Shown piece by piece: positions 1 through 13,300 of a stretch of DNA of 64,000 nucleotides. Below the pieces are notes generated by a model. That model searched no databases. It saw nothing but the letters and a program-made list of their open reading frames with translations, and was not told the DNA's origin. Source of the DNA: Pardosa pseudoannulata (Eukaryota > Arthropoda > Arachnida > Araneae > Lycosidae); contig CM063500.1 in NCBI GenBank assembly GCA_032207245.1, positions 78,189,625 to 78,253,624 on the forward strand, read 5' to 3'. Made by a program: the position numbers and the translations under genes. How positions within the stretch are numbered: the stretch's first letter is position 1; each line of letters starts with the position of its first letter.

Positions 1-552
1 GCCTTGTGCATTTGAGTTTAAGGGAACGTACGAGGATCATACAGAGAGATAGTTTCCCACGTCGCCAACAGATGGCGCAACATAAGCCCGAATTGCAATA
101 GCATTATCCCATACCTGCCAACTTTTGAACATTGAAAATGTAGCACTTAACAGTTTTTGGAATCAAAAATAGTAGCTCACTAATTTTCCAGGTAGGTTGA
201 ATGGCGAATTTTTACACCATAAATCCTGGGCAATCGCACGCGTGTTATAACACAATGCCCATACTAAATGATTGTGTGCATGTTTACTGCTCAAACAGAA
301 CAATCTCTTCTACTAAAGTATCTAAAATTCCATATAAAATTTCAAATAGACAATATTTAATTCCCAAATATCATATACTTTTATATACATTTCTGAACTG
401 AAACCTCCCCTCCCCGCATAAAAAGTTAGATGAAGTATTTTATTCAGATTTATATTAGTTGTATTTAAATGTTATTTCACACCTTAACTTTCCCGTAGAG
501 GTTTTAACATACTTTTCTGTTGGGTTCCTGACCACATTGGTATTTCTGGTAA
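1..552. other. Unassigned AT-rich sequence
   Basis: I recognise no exon or repeat here. Part may be the 5' continuation of the LINE whose coding remnant is readable from about 553, but no conserved reverse transcriptase motif is visible in this stretch. Confidence 0.3.
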
Positions 553-1675
553 CAAGAGAGAGTGGACATTTTAACGAAACAGGCAACTGCATCTTACACT
601 GGTGATCTGCCTTACAGTGACATCAAAAAAGCCATATTATTTAACACAAATGACCGCTGGAATTCCGAATGGAATTTGCAAACTCTTAACAAGCTTCACG
701 CTCTAAAACCATGGATATCATTTTGGCCATGTTTTCCAAATCGGAAATTGGACGTTATTTTAACACGTCTTCGCATTGGTCATACAAGACTCACTCATAA
801 ACATTTACTTTTGGCTGAGCCTGTTGCACAATATTCTCTCTGTCATACTCATCTCACTATTCATCACATTTTAACTTCATGCACGGCTTTTACACGATTT
901 TTTCAACTCCTCTTCTTAGCCCACTCTCCTGTTTCTAATCATGGATCTTGTTGGTGCTTCAACCACATTTGGCGAAATTGGCGTGCTTGCAGCTTGCGTG
1001 CGTGGCGTGCTTGCAGCGTGGCGTTTGAAATCTGACGAGGGGATCGTAACTCAACAAAACGTTTTTGAAGTCGAGCAGCCTTTTGAGTTTCTGTTTTCTG
1101 TTTAACCATTTTAAATTTGAATGGTATATTTTTATATAAATTTTTCTTTATTTTCTAAGTAAATAGAGCGATCTTAATAGAACTCGTTAGATACTTGGTA
1201 AATTCTTTTTCCAATTTTTAAGTAAATCGACCGATCTTTGCAGAACACGTTAGATACTTATTTTTTATTTCAATTTTTCAAGTAAATCGACCGATCTTTG
1301 CAGAACACGTATTTTGAGTGGAGGTTGAAGAGGAGTTGTAAAATTGAAAATTTTTTTTCAAATCTCTTATTTTACAACATATATTTTAAAACCTTTCATC
1401 CCAGTCTGAGTGAACGTTTAGGCAAGCCCCCTCCCCACCGAAAACTTTTTGAATTCCCGATTCGAATCGATATTTTTAACCTTGTTTAACTTTAAAAAAA
1501 AGAGTTTTAATTCGACCCTTTACATTGTCTTTAACTAGTATTTGTTTTTTAAGCACTTGATAGAGTCATCTTTTAAATTATATTTTTTTATGCTTTAAAA
1601 TCTTACTCTTTCGTATGGCGCAGCATATCCTTGCCTGGATCTTGTGCCAAAAAGCCTCAACCAACCAACCAACAC
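553..1675 (+). mobile_element. LINE 3' end (Jockey-like), RNase H-domain remnant plus tail
   Basis: The reading frame from 562 gives the C-terminal end of a non-LTR retrotransposon ORF2. Near residue 17 it has LPYSDIKKAI. At about residues 68-84 it has LTRLRIGHTRLTHKHLL, the conserved block that follows the RNase H domain in Jockey-type elements, and at about 97-106 LTIHHILTSC. Near 905 the homology moves to another frame, which reads LIMDLVGAS and ends at a stop after about 55 codons, so there is a frameshift. The noncoding 3' part holds a ~65 bp motif repeated two to three times around 1160-1310 (the AAATCGACCGATCTTTGCAG block). It ends near 1630-1675 with a short spacer and an AACC tetranucleotide tail, typical of LINE 3' ends. 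The element is truncated and non-functional. Family assignment is from memory of the motifs, not a search. Confidence 0.7.
1656..1674 (+). repeat. AACC simple-repeat tail of the LINE
   Basis: Four to five CAAC/CCAA units directly follow the LINE 3' spacer. Simple-repeat tails replace poly(A) in several LINE clades, so this marks the likely 3' boundary of the element. Confidence 0.5.
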
Positions 1676-1795
1676 CTTAACATTTTTAAAGTAAGAAATA
1701 ATGATTTTTTAAAAAATCTCAGAAATATACTGAGAAAAGAACACACTCTACACATACAATTACAGTCTTGTGAAATTTTACAATAGAGTCCAACA

Positions 1796-1912
1796 CTGCC
1801 TGAAAATTTATTGTTGTCGCAAGCATATTGTAATAAACTGTGTATTTCTATCACTGTCCGTTTAATTTTTATTGATTTTTCAAATATACCGGTCATTCTT
1901 GAAACACCCTGT
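1796..1912 (-). repeat. Terminal-type repeat shared with 22859-22976
   Basis: Read on the minus strand, this begins near GGTGTTTCAAGAATGACCGG and matches the + strand of 22859-22976 over about 115 bp with scattered substitutions. Two copies in opposite orientation 21 kb apart mark an interspersed element. GGTGTTTCAAAAATGACC resembles the termini of some mariner-like DNA transposons, but I see no transposase, so the class is left open. Confidence 0.5.
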
Positions 1913-2150
1913 ATATGTGTAATGATGAATATGTATATGTTGATCAGCGGTAGAGTTCCTCTCCTCACTCACCTTCGATTTGACGATTATGACTCCTTTG
2001 GGGGTGGTCAGGAGTGTGGGTTGAATTAAAAGGTATTCTTATTGTTGATTTACTTTTTGGAATGGCAACACATATTTCTTTCCATAGTTTTGTTTTTTGC
2101 TGATGGAAATTTTCGTAGTTGAAAATAAAGAATGTGTTTTCAGAACTTTC

Positions 2151-2332
2151 TTGCCAAACGCTGGCCGATTGGTTAGGGCGCTGATCGTCGGTACCGGAGT
2201 TCGTGGGTTCGAATCCCACTATGGCATGGATGTTCGTAGCCGTTCGAAATCGGCTTTAAGCAGTAGGTCCCGGTCTCATTAGCCCTCGTGTGCAAAAAGT
2301 AGACCGTAGCGCTCTAAACCCAACCAAACCAA
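2151..2332 (+). mobile_element. tRNA-derived SINE, copy 1
   Basis: A 182 bp element with an internal RNA polymerase III B box (GGTTCGAATCCCACT) in a tRNA-like head. The body is shared with five other places in the window: a GATGTTCGTAGCCGTTCG block, CGGCTTTAAGCAGTAGGTCC, then a tail ending in CCAAACC repeats. It is flanked by the target-site duplication TCAGAACTTTC at 2140-2150 and 2333-2343, the signature of LINE-assisted retroposition. The head resembles a tRNA but the SINE is not a functional tRNA gene. Confidence 0.85.
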
Positions 2333-2488
2333 TCAGAACTTTCCTTGTGTGTGTTTTTGAGCTTTGTAATTTTTAGAAAGCGGAAGAAACGGTGTTCCTT
2401 AGGCAGTTTTAACAAGTTGTTCTTCTTGAAGTCTTCTTAAAGGTTTCTTAAATATTTCTTAAAGTAAAATCTATTTTTTTTTACTTAG

Positions 2489-2539
2489 GGGTGACATTAT
2501 ACCTAGAGTCGATTACACAGATGAAGAAATAAAGACATG
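2489..2539 (+). CDS. TH: TH exon a
   Basis: The acceptor is TTTACTTAG and the donor GTAAGT. One base completes the previous codon, then come [17 protein letters not shown], with the last Trp codon split 2/1 across the intron. This matches the GDPIPRVEYTAEEIATW stretch at the start of the TH catalytic core. The 51 bp length fits the phases on both sides. The preceding exon, expected to encode the DHPGF-type segment, is not visible upstream in the window. Confidence 0.8.
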
Positions 2540-5500
2540 GTAAGTAATTACTATTTCTTTTGTATTAGTGATCTATGTTACAAGCATTTGGTTCTGGTAG
2601 GATGTTTACCGACCTATCAATACTGTGTGATAAATGTTACTGCATTTCACTGGAACACAAAATGGCATTCTTTTATTGCAGCACTTTAATACATTAATAC
2701 TTATACACCCATTTTACGAACAGCGGTAACATAGTATGCAGAATCGTTATAACTTCTCTTTTAAGTGAAAGTAGATAGTAATCAAGACAAATGGCTACTA
2801 TAAAACTTGTTTTACAGTGCTGTGTTTACGAATAATACCAATACAATCTCTTATTAGAAAGTTTTTCTTTCAAACGGCTTTCTATGATGTTTAAAATGAC
2901 AAGTAAACATAGAAAGACTAGTATATAGCCCGTCATATGACGGGATCAGTAAAAGTTTTAATTTTTCAGACTTCTAAAGTACCCTATGAGGAAGGTAAAA
3001 AAAAATGGTTTGTTTTTAGGCTGAGAATTATCTGGTACACGCTCAATAATTTGTTTATCTTTACTGACCGCATGTTAGTTGCCAACTTTAATTTATCTTG
3101 TTATATTACGTGATAGGATGGACAGCAGAGGTTTTAATATTGACAGTGATTATTTCGCGGTACATTCGAATCATGTCCAAAATTGAGCGAATCGATTGCA
3201 AACCGTGTGGTTATCACATATGTAACTAGGGCCGATCTCACCAAAGTTGTTTAGCGGCTAACTGCGATTAACCCGTGGCACTAACCAATGGTGGGACGCA
3301 ATTCTCCGTTTAAATAGAGATTAATAGAGGTTAGCCGTTAATCTATTACGTAATATCTAAGTTCAGTGATAAAACTTATGAAAATAATGCAGACGATATT
3401 TAAATAATTTAAAATAAGAAATGATTAAATTAGATGGTTAAAGGAATAACGTCATAATGCTAGAAATTTTTTTTACCTATATATTATGTGATAAATTGAT
3501 AACTTTAATCGCCTGCTCTTAACCGGGGAAAATAGGACTTGAAATAATGGCATTGAATGCTAGAAAAAAGGGGAAGGGGTGGATTTCGAACTTGCTAACC
3601 CTAACTCATCTAGCATCCAATATGGATGCCTCTATCCATTCCAGGTACAACAGCTTCATAAATTCGAGGACAGACGGACAGATAACTTAGGCTATTATTA
3701 TATAGGAGATTTTAAAACAACTGAAGATGTGCATTGTAACACATATGTAGATTGTTGTAATGTACATACAACCTATACACCAGTGTTCGTTACAAGGGGG
3801 AAACACAGAATGAATATAATACTTTATATAGATTCAGACATTTATTCTACACATTTATTTACAAATAGATCCTTGGTTATCATAATGATCAATCATTTAT
3901 ATCTTCTATTTACACTATAATTATCCAATATCTCTTTATAAGGAATTATTATTATTAACAGAGGCCTAAGTCAAATGACTGTAAATATTATTTTATAAAT
4001 TACCTCCATTAAAGTCACAGGGGAGCAGGCAGGGGCTTTCCTCATGGGCATACGGGACGAGTTGGTAAGCAGGGCGGTGTTGGTCCGGGCGCACGGGACG
4101 AGCTGGTGCTAGTGGATCCTTGTCCCACTTCTCTTCACTCCCTTCGCTCTCCCTACGTTTCCAAAAACCACTCCTCGGTCCCCAACGCCCCTTTTTTTCT
4201 TCTTATCCAATCCCTTCTCTTCGGGAAATTTTCCCACATTAAATGCCCTTCGGGAGTGCAGGTGGGCTCATTAAAGTAGCCCCTTTTTGTTCAAGCTGAC
4301 ATTACTTTTTAGCCCCTGCTCCCATAACTTACGCTTACAGCTCTGTGCGGGCTTGACCATTATGCTGCCATTCCGTGATCTATCTTCTCTGCAGGGGTCC
4401 CTAAACTTGACGTAAATAATTGGGGTCCTAAATTCCTCAAGGAAAATCCTCCCACGGCTATGCATGCACGTGCAAATCACCGTGAGAAAGTACCTCGGTA
4501 CATACATAAAAAAATATAAAAAAATAACTCCGTATTTTAAGGCCGGAAACCGTGTGGTTATGTATAAAAAACAAACACACAAACGAACGAACTTCTTAAT
4601 TTTCAAAGATATATAACTTAAACGCTAGATATTTATTAGTCCGTGAAATAGACTCCTAGACTTTTATGAAAAGAATTTGTTGTTAATACCGGTGATAAAA
4701 TTTTCATTGAAACAAAAAATAATCGATGATTACATTTAAAATTATCACATATGTACCTAATCTATTATTTAAATCCACTTATAGTCCGCGGATTATCTAA
4801 TGGGGCGGACTATATTTTTAAATTTTTTTAAACAAAAAATCACGCCCGCGGACTATATGATGGTGCGTACTATACGTGCAAAATTACGGTACAAGATATT
4901 AATCAATATATATCCATTTGAAATGATGCGGGCATTAATGCGTTAAATATATTCAGCAATATACCGGGTGGCCATAATTCAACTGACAGTGCTCACAGTG
5001 TTCTGTAGCGCGATCTATTTGCGAGAATGACGCCACATTTTGTAGGAAGATTAAACAAGACGGGGGAAGAAGCATTCCGCGAAAAAACAAATTAGTTCCA
5101 AAATTAACCGCTAGTGGAATATTTGGCGCTGTGTTATAGAAAATAGAGTGTTAACAAATGCAAATTAATAAGGAATAAAATTACCTTTTATTATGCACAT
5201 TTTCTGATTTAGTTCAAGTGCAATATGGCAACACTTTTAAAAAAGCGTAAAATCTACATAAACACCGATAAAGTCTAGTGACCCGCAACATCATGTACGC
5301 TGAGCAGAAGAAGAAGTTCTTTATTCAAATTTCACGTTACATCCATTGGCACAGTGCCAGCTGCTTGTGTTTTTAAAAGGCAATGTGTTACGTTTCGAAT
5401 CAATCGGATTGAAAATTTATGTGCAATGTCTCCTTCTTTAGTCGAGCGTGCGTTACTGGTCAAATTCTTTTACCTCAACCAGTGCAACGCTTCAGCCGCT

Positions 5501-8500
5501 CTTCGTGCTTTTAGAACGCACAAAAAATGCGTAAAGGTAACGGTCCTGTGTCAGTTAATGGGCTAAAAGCAATGGTTGCGACGTTTGAGAAAACAGGTTC
5601 TCTGTGGGTTCACAGCGGAATTTATCGTATGTCCATTCTTCTATGAGAACATTACCCCGACAGTACCGGAAACCTGTTCTGTTACTGGAGAGAAATATCG
5701 CCACATGTTGCACAGCTTTGTCATCACGACACTTCGGCAAAGACAAAACCGGGGGCAAATCATTTTCATGCAAGATGGAGACCCTCCACACGTTGCTGTA
5801 CGGGTGCAACAGCTGCTACGACAGAAATTCACAACAGAAAGAGTCATTAGCCGCTACTTTCCAACTGCATGGCCACCTCGGTCGCCTGATCTTACCCCAT
5901 GCGACTTCTGGCTATGGGGTTACATTAAGTCCAAGGTCTATCAAGGAGTGGTCCAGGACCTGGCTAAGTTGAAAGATAACATATCACCGACTGTACGGGA
6001 GATTCCGGCAGAATGTTACTTTCTGCTGTTGTGCATACTGTGCACAGAATGCAATATGTGGTCCACAACAAAGGCAGCCACATTGAACCTCATTTGAATG
6101 CAAAATAAAAGGTAATTTCCCAACTTCAAATTCGCAATTATATTTGCCCGCAGTGGCGATGCCTTAGTAAACCCATTATTTAGCAACATATATTTGGTTT
6201 TGTCAGCGGTGATGATAAGTCTCATTTCCTTAATTGGCCTTTCAAAGTCGGTAATGGCTTCCACCACTCTTTGTGTAGGTCTTCTTACAAAATCGAGGTC
6301 ATCTGCATATGCAACAACTTGAATAGGTCTTTGTAAAAACCAGCCTCTTACATTGATTCCAGATATTCTGATTACTTTTTTAACACATTGTGCGCGGGTA
6401 CATTTCGCAGCGGAATTGTACCGGGAGCGGGCGTTTTGCGCGTCAATTTAGTTATTCAGTTAAATCACAATAGATCGAAGATTGTTTAATTTTTTATCCA
6501 ACTTTTCGTATCTTTTATTGAAATATATAAACAAATATATAAATATAAATATATAAATAACAACCATAAGATTTTTGTAAACAAAATATATTTTTTAGTG
6601 GATAAATTGATAATAGCATCGTAAATATGAAAAATCAAATAGAAATAGTAGTATATAGTTTTAATTTTTTCTCGTTCCGCGGTTCCGCATCGACTGATGT
6701 AAAAACTAGTTTTTATTTGTCTAAATCTTTTCAGAATCTACGTAATAGACAAGAACATTCGGCTTCGTTTTCCTGTATATACCGTTATTTTCGTACCCAC
6801 AAACAAACCATGTTGTTACACTAACCGGTACTAAATCTTTTCAGAATCTATGTAGTAGACAAGAACATTCGGCTTCGTTTTCCTGTATATACCGTTATTT
6901 TTGTACCCACAAACAAACCATGTTGTTACACTAACCGGTACTAAATCTTTTCAGAATCTACGTAGTAGACAAGAACATTCGGCTTCGTTTTCCTGTATAT
7001 ACCGTTATTTTTGTACCCACAAACAAACCATGTTGTTACACTAACCGGTACTAAATCTTTTCAGAATCTACGTAGTAGAAAAGAACATTCGGCTTCGTTT
7101 TCCTGTATATACCGTTATTTTTGTACCCACAAACAAACCATGTTGTTACACTAACCGGTACTAAATCTTTTCAGAATCTACGTAGTAGACAAGAACATTC
7201 GGCTTCGTTTTCCTGTATATACCGTTATTTTTGTACCCACAAACAAACCATGTTGTTACACTAACCGGTACTAAATCTTTTCAGAATCTACGTAGTAGAC
7301 AAGAACATTCGGCTTCGTTTTCCTGTATATACCGTTATTTTTGTACCCACAAACAAACCATGTTGTTACACTAACCGGTACTAAATCTTTTCAGAATCTA
7401 CGTAGTAGAAAAGAACATTCGGCTTCGTTTTCCTGTATATACCGTTATTTTTGTACCCACAAACAAACCATGTTGTTACACTAACCGGTACTAAATCTTT
7501 CCAGATTCTCTGTACTAGACAAGAACATTCGGCTTCGTTTTCCTGTATATACCGTTATTTTTGTACCCACAAACAAACCATGTTGTTACACTAACCGGTA
7601 CTAAATCTTTTCAGAATCTACGTAGTAGACAAGAACATTCGGCTTCGTTTTCCTGTATATACCGTTATTTTTGTACCCACAAACAAACCATGTTGTTACA
7701 CTAACCCGTACTAGTACGTGTCCCGTGCTCTAGTATCAATCGTCAGAAAATGTACTAGTATGTTACCGGTGCTCAAGTATCAATTGTCAGAAAACGTACT
7801 AGTACGTGTCCCGCATACAATGTGTTAGGATCCATGTTAAATAACCTGTAGACATGTGAATACAAAAGATTACAGGTTTGTTAAATATCCTCATGTTTTC
7901 AGAACGGTCCGGATTTGTCCTGCGTCCTGCAGCTGGTCTGATTCGAGCCAGGGATTTTCTCTCTAGTCTAGCCTTCCGTGTTTTCCAGTGCACCCAGTAC
8001 GTCAGGCACAGTTCGTCGCCAGATCATACTCCAGAGCCGTGAGTTTTTATAGATTTCCTTCTGGTATTTTTCCAATCGAATGTTGCAATTTGATTCTGTC
8101 TCATATATTTAATTAATATGTAAGTAAGGTCTACATTTTAAAATGCATAAAGTGTCTACAAAATAAAGAAAATATTAAGTTTTACTAAGGAATTGTTTTT
8201 CTTTAAAATGATGAAAAGTTATTACATTTCAAGGATTCCAAATATAGAGAACACTGATATTTTAATAGAAAAGAGTATAAAATATATGTAAGGAAAAGTA
8301 AACTGGAACGGAAAACTAGTGTAGGCATTTTGAATAAACCCCCTAAGACACCCCGAGAAAATTCTCAGGGGTTTTCAAATTTTAACCCTTTTGTGGGCCC
8401 TTTATTTCTCACTCCACATTTCCAAAATTTCAAAACTGCTAATTTAGTCAATCGATCGAACAATTGATAAAAGCGCAAAACCGAAGCGGGAATCAGTCTT

Positions 8501-10336
8501 CCCGTCGTTTCAACAACAAGACCAATCTATTTGAATGGGTTTTGCGCTTCCCAGAGGTGTATTTTGTAAGATCGTGTAGTTGGGAAGTAATCTTCCCACG
8601 AAAGGGTTAAGTCAAGGGCTAAAAATCTCCGCGTTCTTTTGCTTTCCCCTTTTTAACCCCTAACCTGAATTGACCACTGGGGCTACAGTTTACGCCCTCA
8701 GAGAAGGGGTATGACCAATTATAACTCTTCATTACCCTAGCAGACAATTTAAGAAATTTCCAAACAAAAAGGAGATGCACGCTATCAGAGACAGATTTTT
8801 GTAGAGATTTTCCCACAGATGTTGACCAGGTGTTAAGGGCCTTTTTACTTATAATTTCATGCTAGCTGACCCCCCAGTTTGTCGTTTTCCTATGATGAAG
8901 TGGGAACCCATCCTCCAACGTTATGTTAATAAAGGTCTTTAGCTAAAACGGTGTCATTTTTATGGGCCATGACTGCAACCACCTATCTTGAAGTCCGTAT
9001 TATTACATATAGTAAAAGCATATTTTCTTCCTATCTCATGCATTACAGTAGTACTTGTGGGTAACGGCGTGCATGTTCACGTCGTATTTAACACTAAACA
9101 TACCAACACTTAAAACCTACCTATTTCTACCATAGCCGGTCAAATGACCGGACTTTTTTTCTGATTATAAATATATCAAATATGACAATTGGAATTAAAT
9201 AGACAAATAAACTTTATTATAATTAAGCAAAATTGTATATTATCAATTTTTATGTATCGCAAACACAAAGAATAAGAATTCTTAATTTATTTCCCATTGC
9301 ATTTTTTACATAAACCTTATGGGTCATTTGACCCGTTATATGGTATGTTAGTGTTAATTTAGTGTTAGAGCGCTTTCCCACCTACCGACAGGACAGCGAT
9401 AAATCTTAAACGATTGTTGTTCTCCGACATCGGCTCACGTAAAAGGCACTAGGAAGAGCTACTCGCTTTCCCATCAACCGATTCAATAATGATTTGTCGT
9501 TTTCGAACGGCCGATATCGTTCATCGGGCGGTTTTGTCGTTTCGCAAGCGCTATTCCTTTTGAATCGGCCTGACATTTTGAGAGCTATCGCTACTAACGT
9601 TGTTTGCTTTGGATTAATGAATTATATTTTTGTAATATAGTTGTTCATGACTTTATTTTTTAAATTCCTTATTAATATAATTAAATATTATACTTACTTG
9701 TACTTAGATTTCTGACGCATTAAATTAACACATTCTGCTTTTTTTCATTCAGATTTTAATGTTATGTTATTCTCACTTGCTTGATCATAAAATGCAATTT
9801 TATCATAGATTTGCTACCATTACTGTCTGAATTTCACATCTGTTATATTAAGTTCTACATCTGCAATAATTAATAAGTTCATATATCACATACTGTTGCT
9901 TTTGAAAGCAAATTACTGAGTGTGACACAGTTTGATTTAAAATTGTTTAATAAATTTAAGGAGGTAAAGTTATTAAAAAAATGATCTGGTAAATGTGTTA
10001 ATAGTTCAAATTAAATAAATTTAAAAAGGGAAATGAAAAGGAAAAAATTAATTACATAAAATTAGAAAAGAGCAATTGAAATTGAAAATATTTTCATTCG
10101 TATTTTTTTAATATATTATTGTTTTAAACAAAAATCGTTTTAATTATTAGAAGAGATGCCAGAATTTTAGCAGATTTAAGAGAGTTACAGAAAAAAAATA
10201 AAATTTTTAGAATGAAATAGTAAAAAAAAACCCGCCGGGAATCGAACCCGAGGAGGAAAAATGCTAACGCAACGCGTTAACATTATGCCAAAACGACTCA
10301 TACGTCGAGTTTTAAATTGACCCTTTCACACACACA

Positions 10337-10371
<35 letters not shown>

Positions 10372-13300
10372 GAGGCTGAGCCAAAGCTTCACTAGCATAT
10401 CACCGGTGGAAAGAATATCAGAAATTGGTGCCTAGTATCCAATGTTTTTTAAATGTGTGTAAAGGAACAGCGTTAAAATTTACTTTTCTAACAATAATTG
10501 TTGTAGTAGGTCTATAAAAGTTACTACTTCAGTCATTATAAAACTTGTGCGAGCTTACCGCCATCTTTAAATGAAACGATATCGGTAGAGTGGAAAAACT
10601 ACTTTCTAGACGACACGATACCGTTTTGTCGTTGGATTATTTGCCGGCCGATACAGACGTTATCGTGTTGGTAAGTGGGAAAGCGCTCTTACCCGCCATT
10701 ATACTATTGGTTGTTTCTTTAAATACGATACAAATTCTATCTAACCTTCTAATAAAAAGTTAAATCCTCCCAAGCTATAGCGGGAGGCAGCTAAGTCAAT
10801 GTATGTAGTATGTTATGTTTTTCTTTGTGTAGAATGTCCTTTAGTTTAATTTTTAGATATTTCTAGAGTGATTTGCTTTTAAAAAAACTTATACCTTTAA
10901 TTTTTTAACCAGCCGCATAATTTCATAAACTGTGGTAAGTTTTAAATTGTGTTTGGTACAAGGTAAAACAGTTGTATTGAACAAGATAACAAACTCGTGA
11001 ATTTTTTTATATCTAGAAATGAAGAATTAACCTCTTACTAACAAGTGACTACTTACCGAGAAGTGACCAACAAGTGACTACTAACGTTCTGAAAAGGGAC
11101 ACGTGTAATCGTGTCCCTCTTCAGAACATTAGTAGTCACTTGTTTGTCATTTCCAAACCGTCAACAATGAAGGAAAAATATATAGAGAAAAATGGTTTTT
11201 ATTTGATATTCGTTCAACATAAATATCACTAAACAATATATTAAACTGATAGAAATTCCCAATACAAATGTTTTCGGCACTATTGTTTGATTCAAACTTA
11301 CAACTACTATCTTCATCGTCTATAAAATTGTTTACGTATGATTAACTAGCTGCATAATTTAAACTACTAAGAAATTGTAAATCATCTTCAGCAGTTAAAT
11401 ATATATCTTAACTTTATGTATTTAAAATTACTATAGCAAAAAAACACAAGCAAAGAATAATGCACCGATACAACCTTGTGCAGTACGTAGGCTAGGTGCA
11501 AAAATGGACTGACACAGTAGTTGCACCCCAGTCGAATTGGCCGTTTTTCATATTTTAAAATCAATAACTTACAAAACAAACTGGGGGAGGATCTTATCTA
11601 TATGACAAGGGGGTAGAAATAATATATTACGGGAATTCCAGAAATCTTATTAGTGCAAATCTAAGAGGAGAAAGGTTACACAAGAACAAGTGAAAAATGG
11701 CAGGCAATTGACCAACGCGCGACTACTAAAGAGATCAATTTCGGGAGTCTTATTAGTACAAATCTAAGAGGAGGAAGGTTACACAAGAACAATTAATAAA
11801 AGGCGGACAATCGACCAACACGTGATTACTAAAGAGATCAATTTCGGGAATCTTATTAGTGCAAATCTAAGAGGAGGAAGGTTACACAAGACCAATTAAT
11901 AAAAGGCGGGCAATCGACCAACACGTGACTACTAAAGAAATAAATTCCAGGAATCTTATTGGTACAAATCTAAGAGGAGGAAGGTTACATAAGAACAATT
12001 GAAAAATGTCAGGCAATCCACCAACGCGCGATTACTAAAGAGATCAATTTCGGGAATCTTATTAGTGCAAATCTAAGAGGAGGAAGGTTACACAAGACCA
12101 ATTAATAAAAGGCGGGCAATCGACCAACACGTGACTACTAAAGAAATAAATTTCAGGAATCTTATTAGTGCAAATCTAAGAGGAGGGAGGTTACACAAGA
12201 CCAATTAATAATAGGCAGGAAATTAACGAACTACTACTAAGCCTTACGTTTTCAGATTCTACTACAGAGTGCATTTAACGCATTGATAAAGAAACTTAAG
12301 CTTCATTTTTGAAGATTTTCTGTGAGTTTCGTACTTTCTCGAGCTGAAGAAAAAGTATTTTAAATAACAGCTTAAGCGCAACAGTAGTCATAAAACCCTT
12401 TATTAAATATAGAATCCCCTTAACGAAACAACGGAACTCACAAGATCTAGGAAAGAAATCCCAATTTCCTCCCCCCCACACACTTTCTTTAATATACAGA
12501 TTATGAGTGCAATTGTTTCCTTTTGTTGCAGAGACTGCATCCACGAACTCCTGGGTCACGTACCGATGTTGGCCGATCCCGAGTTCGCTAAATTCTCGCA
12601 GGAGATCGGAATGGCTTCACTAGGGGCTTCCGACCAGGACATCGAGAAGTTGGCAACGGTACTGAACGGTAGCTCTATCATTACAACTGATTTGTTCCCG
12701 TCTGTAATTTCTGTGCTCTCCGAGTATATTTCTTACTATTGTTTATGTTGTAGAGGTATACAGGATGAAATCATTCAACGCGTTGTTTTTCACTATACGA
12801 TGTAGTGAACGTACCTTACGCATCGCGGAAGCCGCTGTAAGCGAATTTCTGTTGGAATTTCTGATGCACTAAATAGTGTGTTCATTATTCGTTTGAAGTA
12901 GGGCTTTACATCGAGTTCGTAAACAATTTTTGAACGGTAGCTCTATCATTACAACTCGACTCGTTTTCGCGTCTGTAATTTCTGCATCTCGAATATTGTA
13001 CATATGTTTATATATACAAAGTGATTAAAGAAAGATAGAGAAAGGTTTAAAGGTCACTCAATACAATTTTTTATAGGTGTATAGTATACATGAAATACAA
13101 TATTATGTAAACCGAGGATACAAGGAAAACATTTTTACGATTTTTTTTGTTTTTTTTATACCATTGTTCCAATTGATTGATTGGTATTTGTGTTCGTATT
13201 AAAGTTTTATCTATTCAATCAGTATAACTCCTACACACACATATCATATAGTGTGTTTATGTATGTATTTGTTTGTTGTTTAATTTTATTTTATATCCTT

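Larger units (their letters stand above)
9368..10688 (+). mobile_element. DNA transposon derivative, PIF/Harbinger-like (TTA target)
   Basis: Terminal inverted repeats GAGCGCTTTCCCAC at 9368 and GTGGGAAAGCGCTC ending at 10688 are perfect over 14 bp and continue imperfectly inward (ACCTACCGACA against TGTTGGTAA). Both sides carry TTA, a 3 bp duplication typical of PIF/Harbinger elements. The 1321 bp interior has no transposase. It holds inverted cytosine/guanine-rich blocks near each end (CGATATCGTT-type motifs near 9520 and 10580) and an inserted tRNA-like sequence. Superfamily is inferred from target length only. Confidence 0.7.

Noticed and set aside
2151..2232. Functional tRNA gene in the SINE head
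   Set aside because: The B box is good but the acceptor stem does not close, and the same unit recurs with target duplications and a shared non-tRNA body.
3579..3920. 113-residue open frame
   Set aside because: It spans the 3' end of repeat R1 and beyond; no motif or splice context.
4271..4606. 111-residue minus-strand frame
   Set aside because: Overlaps an R1 fragment and GC-rich unassigned sequence; no recognisable domain.
4780..4880. Repeated GCGGACTATA motifs as a regulatory site
   Set aside because: Three loose copies only; no known factor site and no promoter context.
6721..7710. Regular 110 bp repeats resembling a CRISPR array
   Set aside because: No unique spacers: the whole 110 bp repeats, and it lies inside a eukaryotic MITE.
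12503..12805. Reading frame from 12503 taken as one 100-residue protein
   Set aside because: Homology runs only over 12532-12658; the start is intron and the end reads past the donor.
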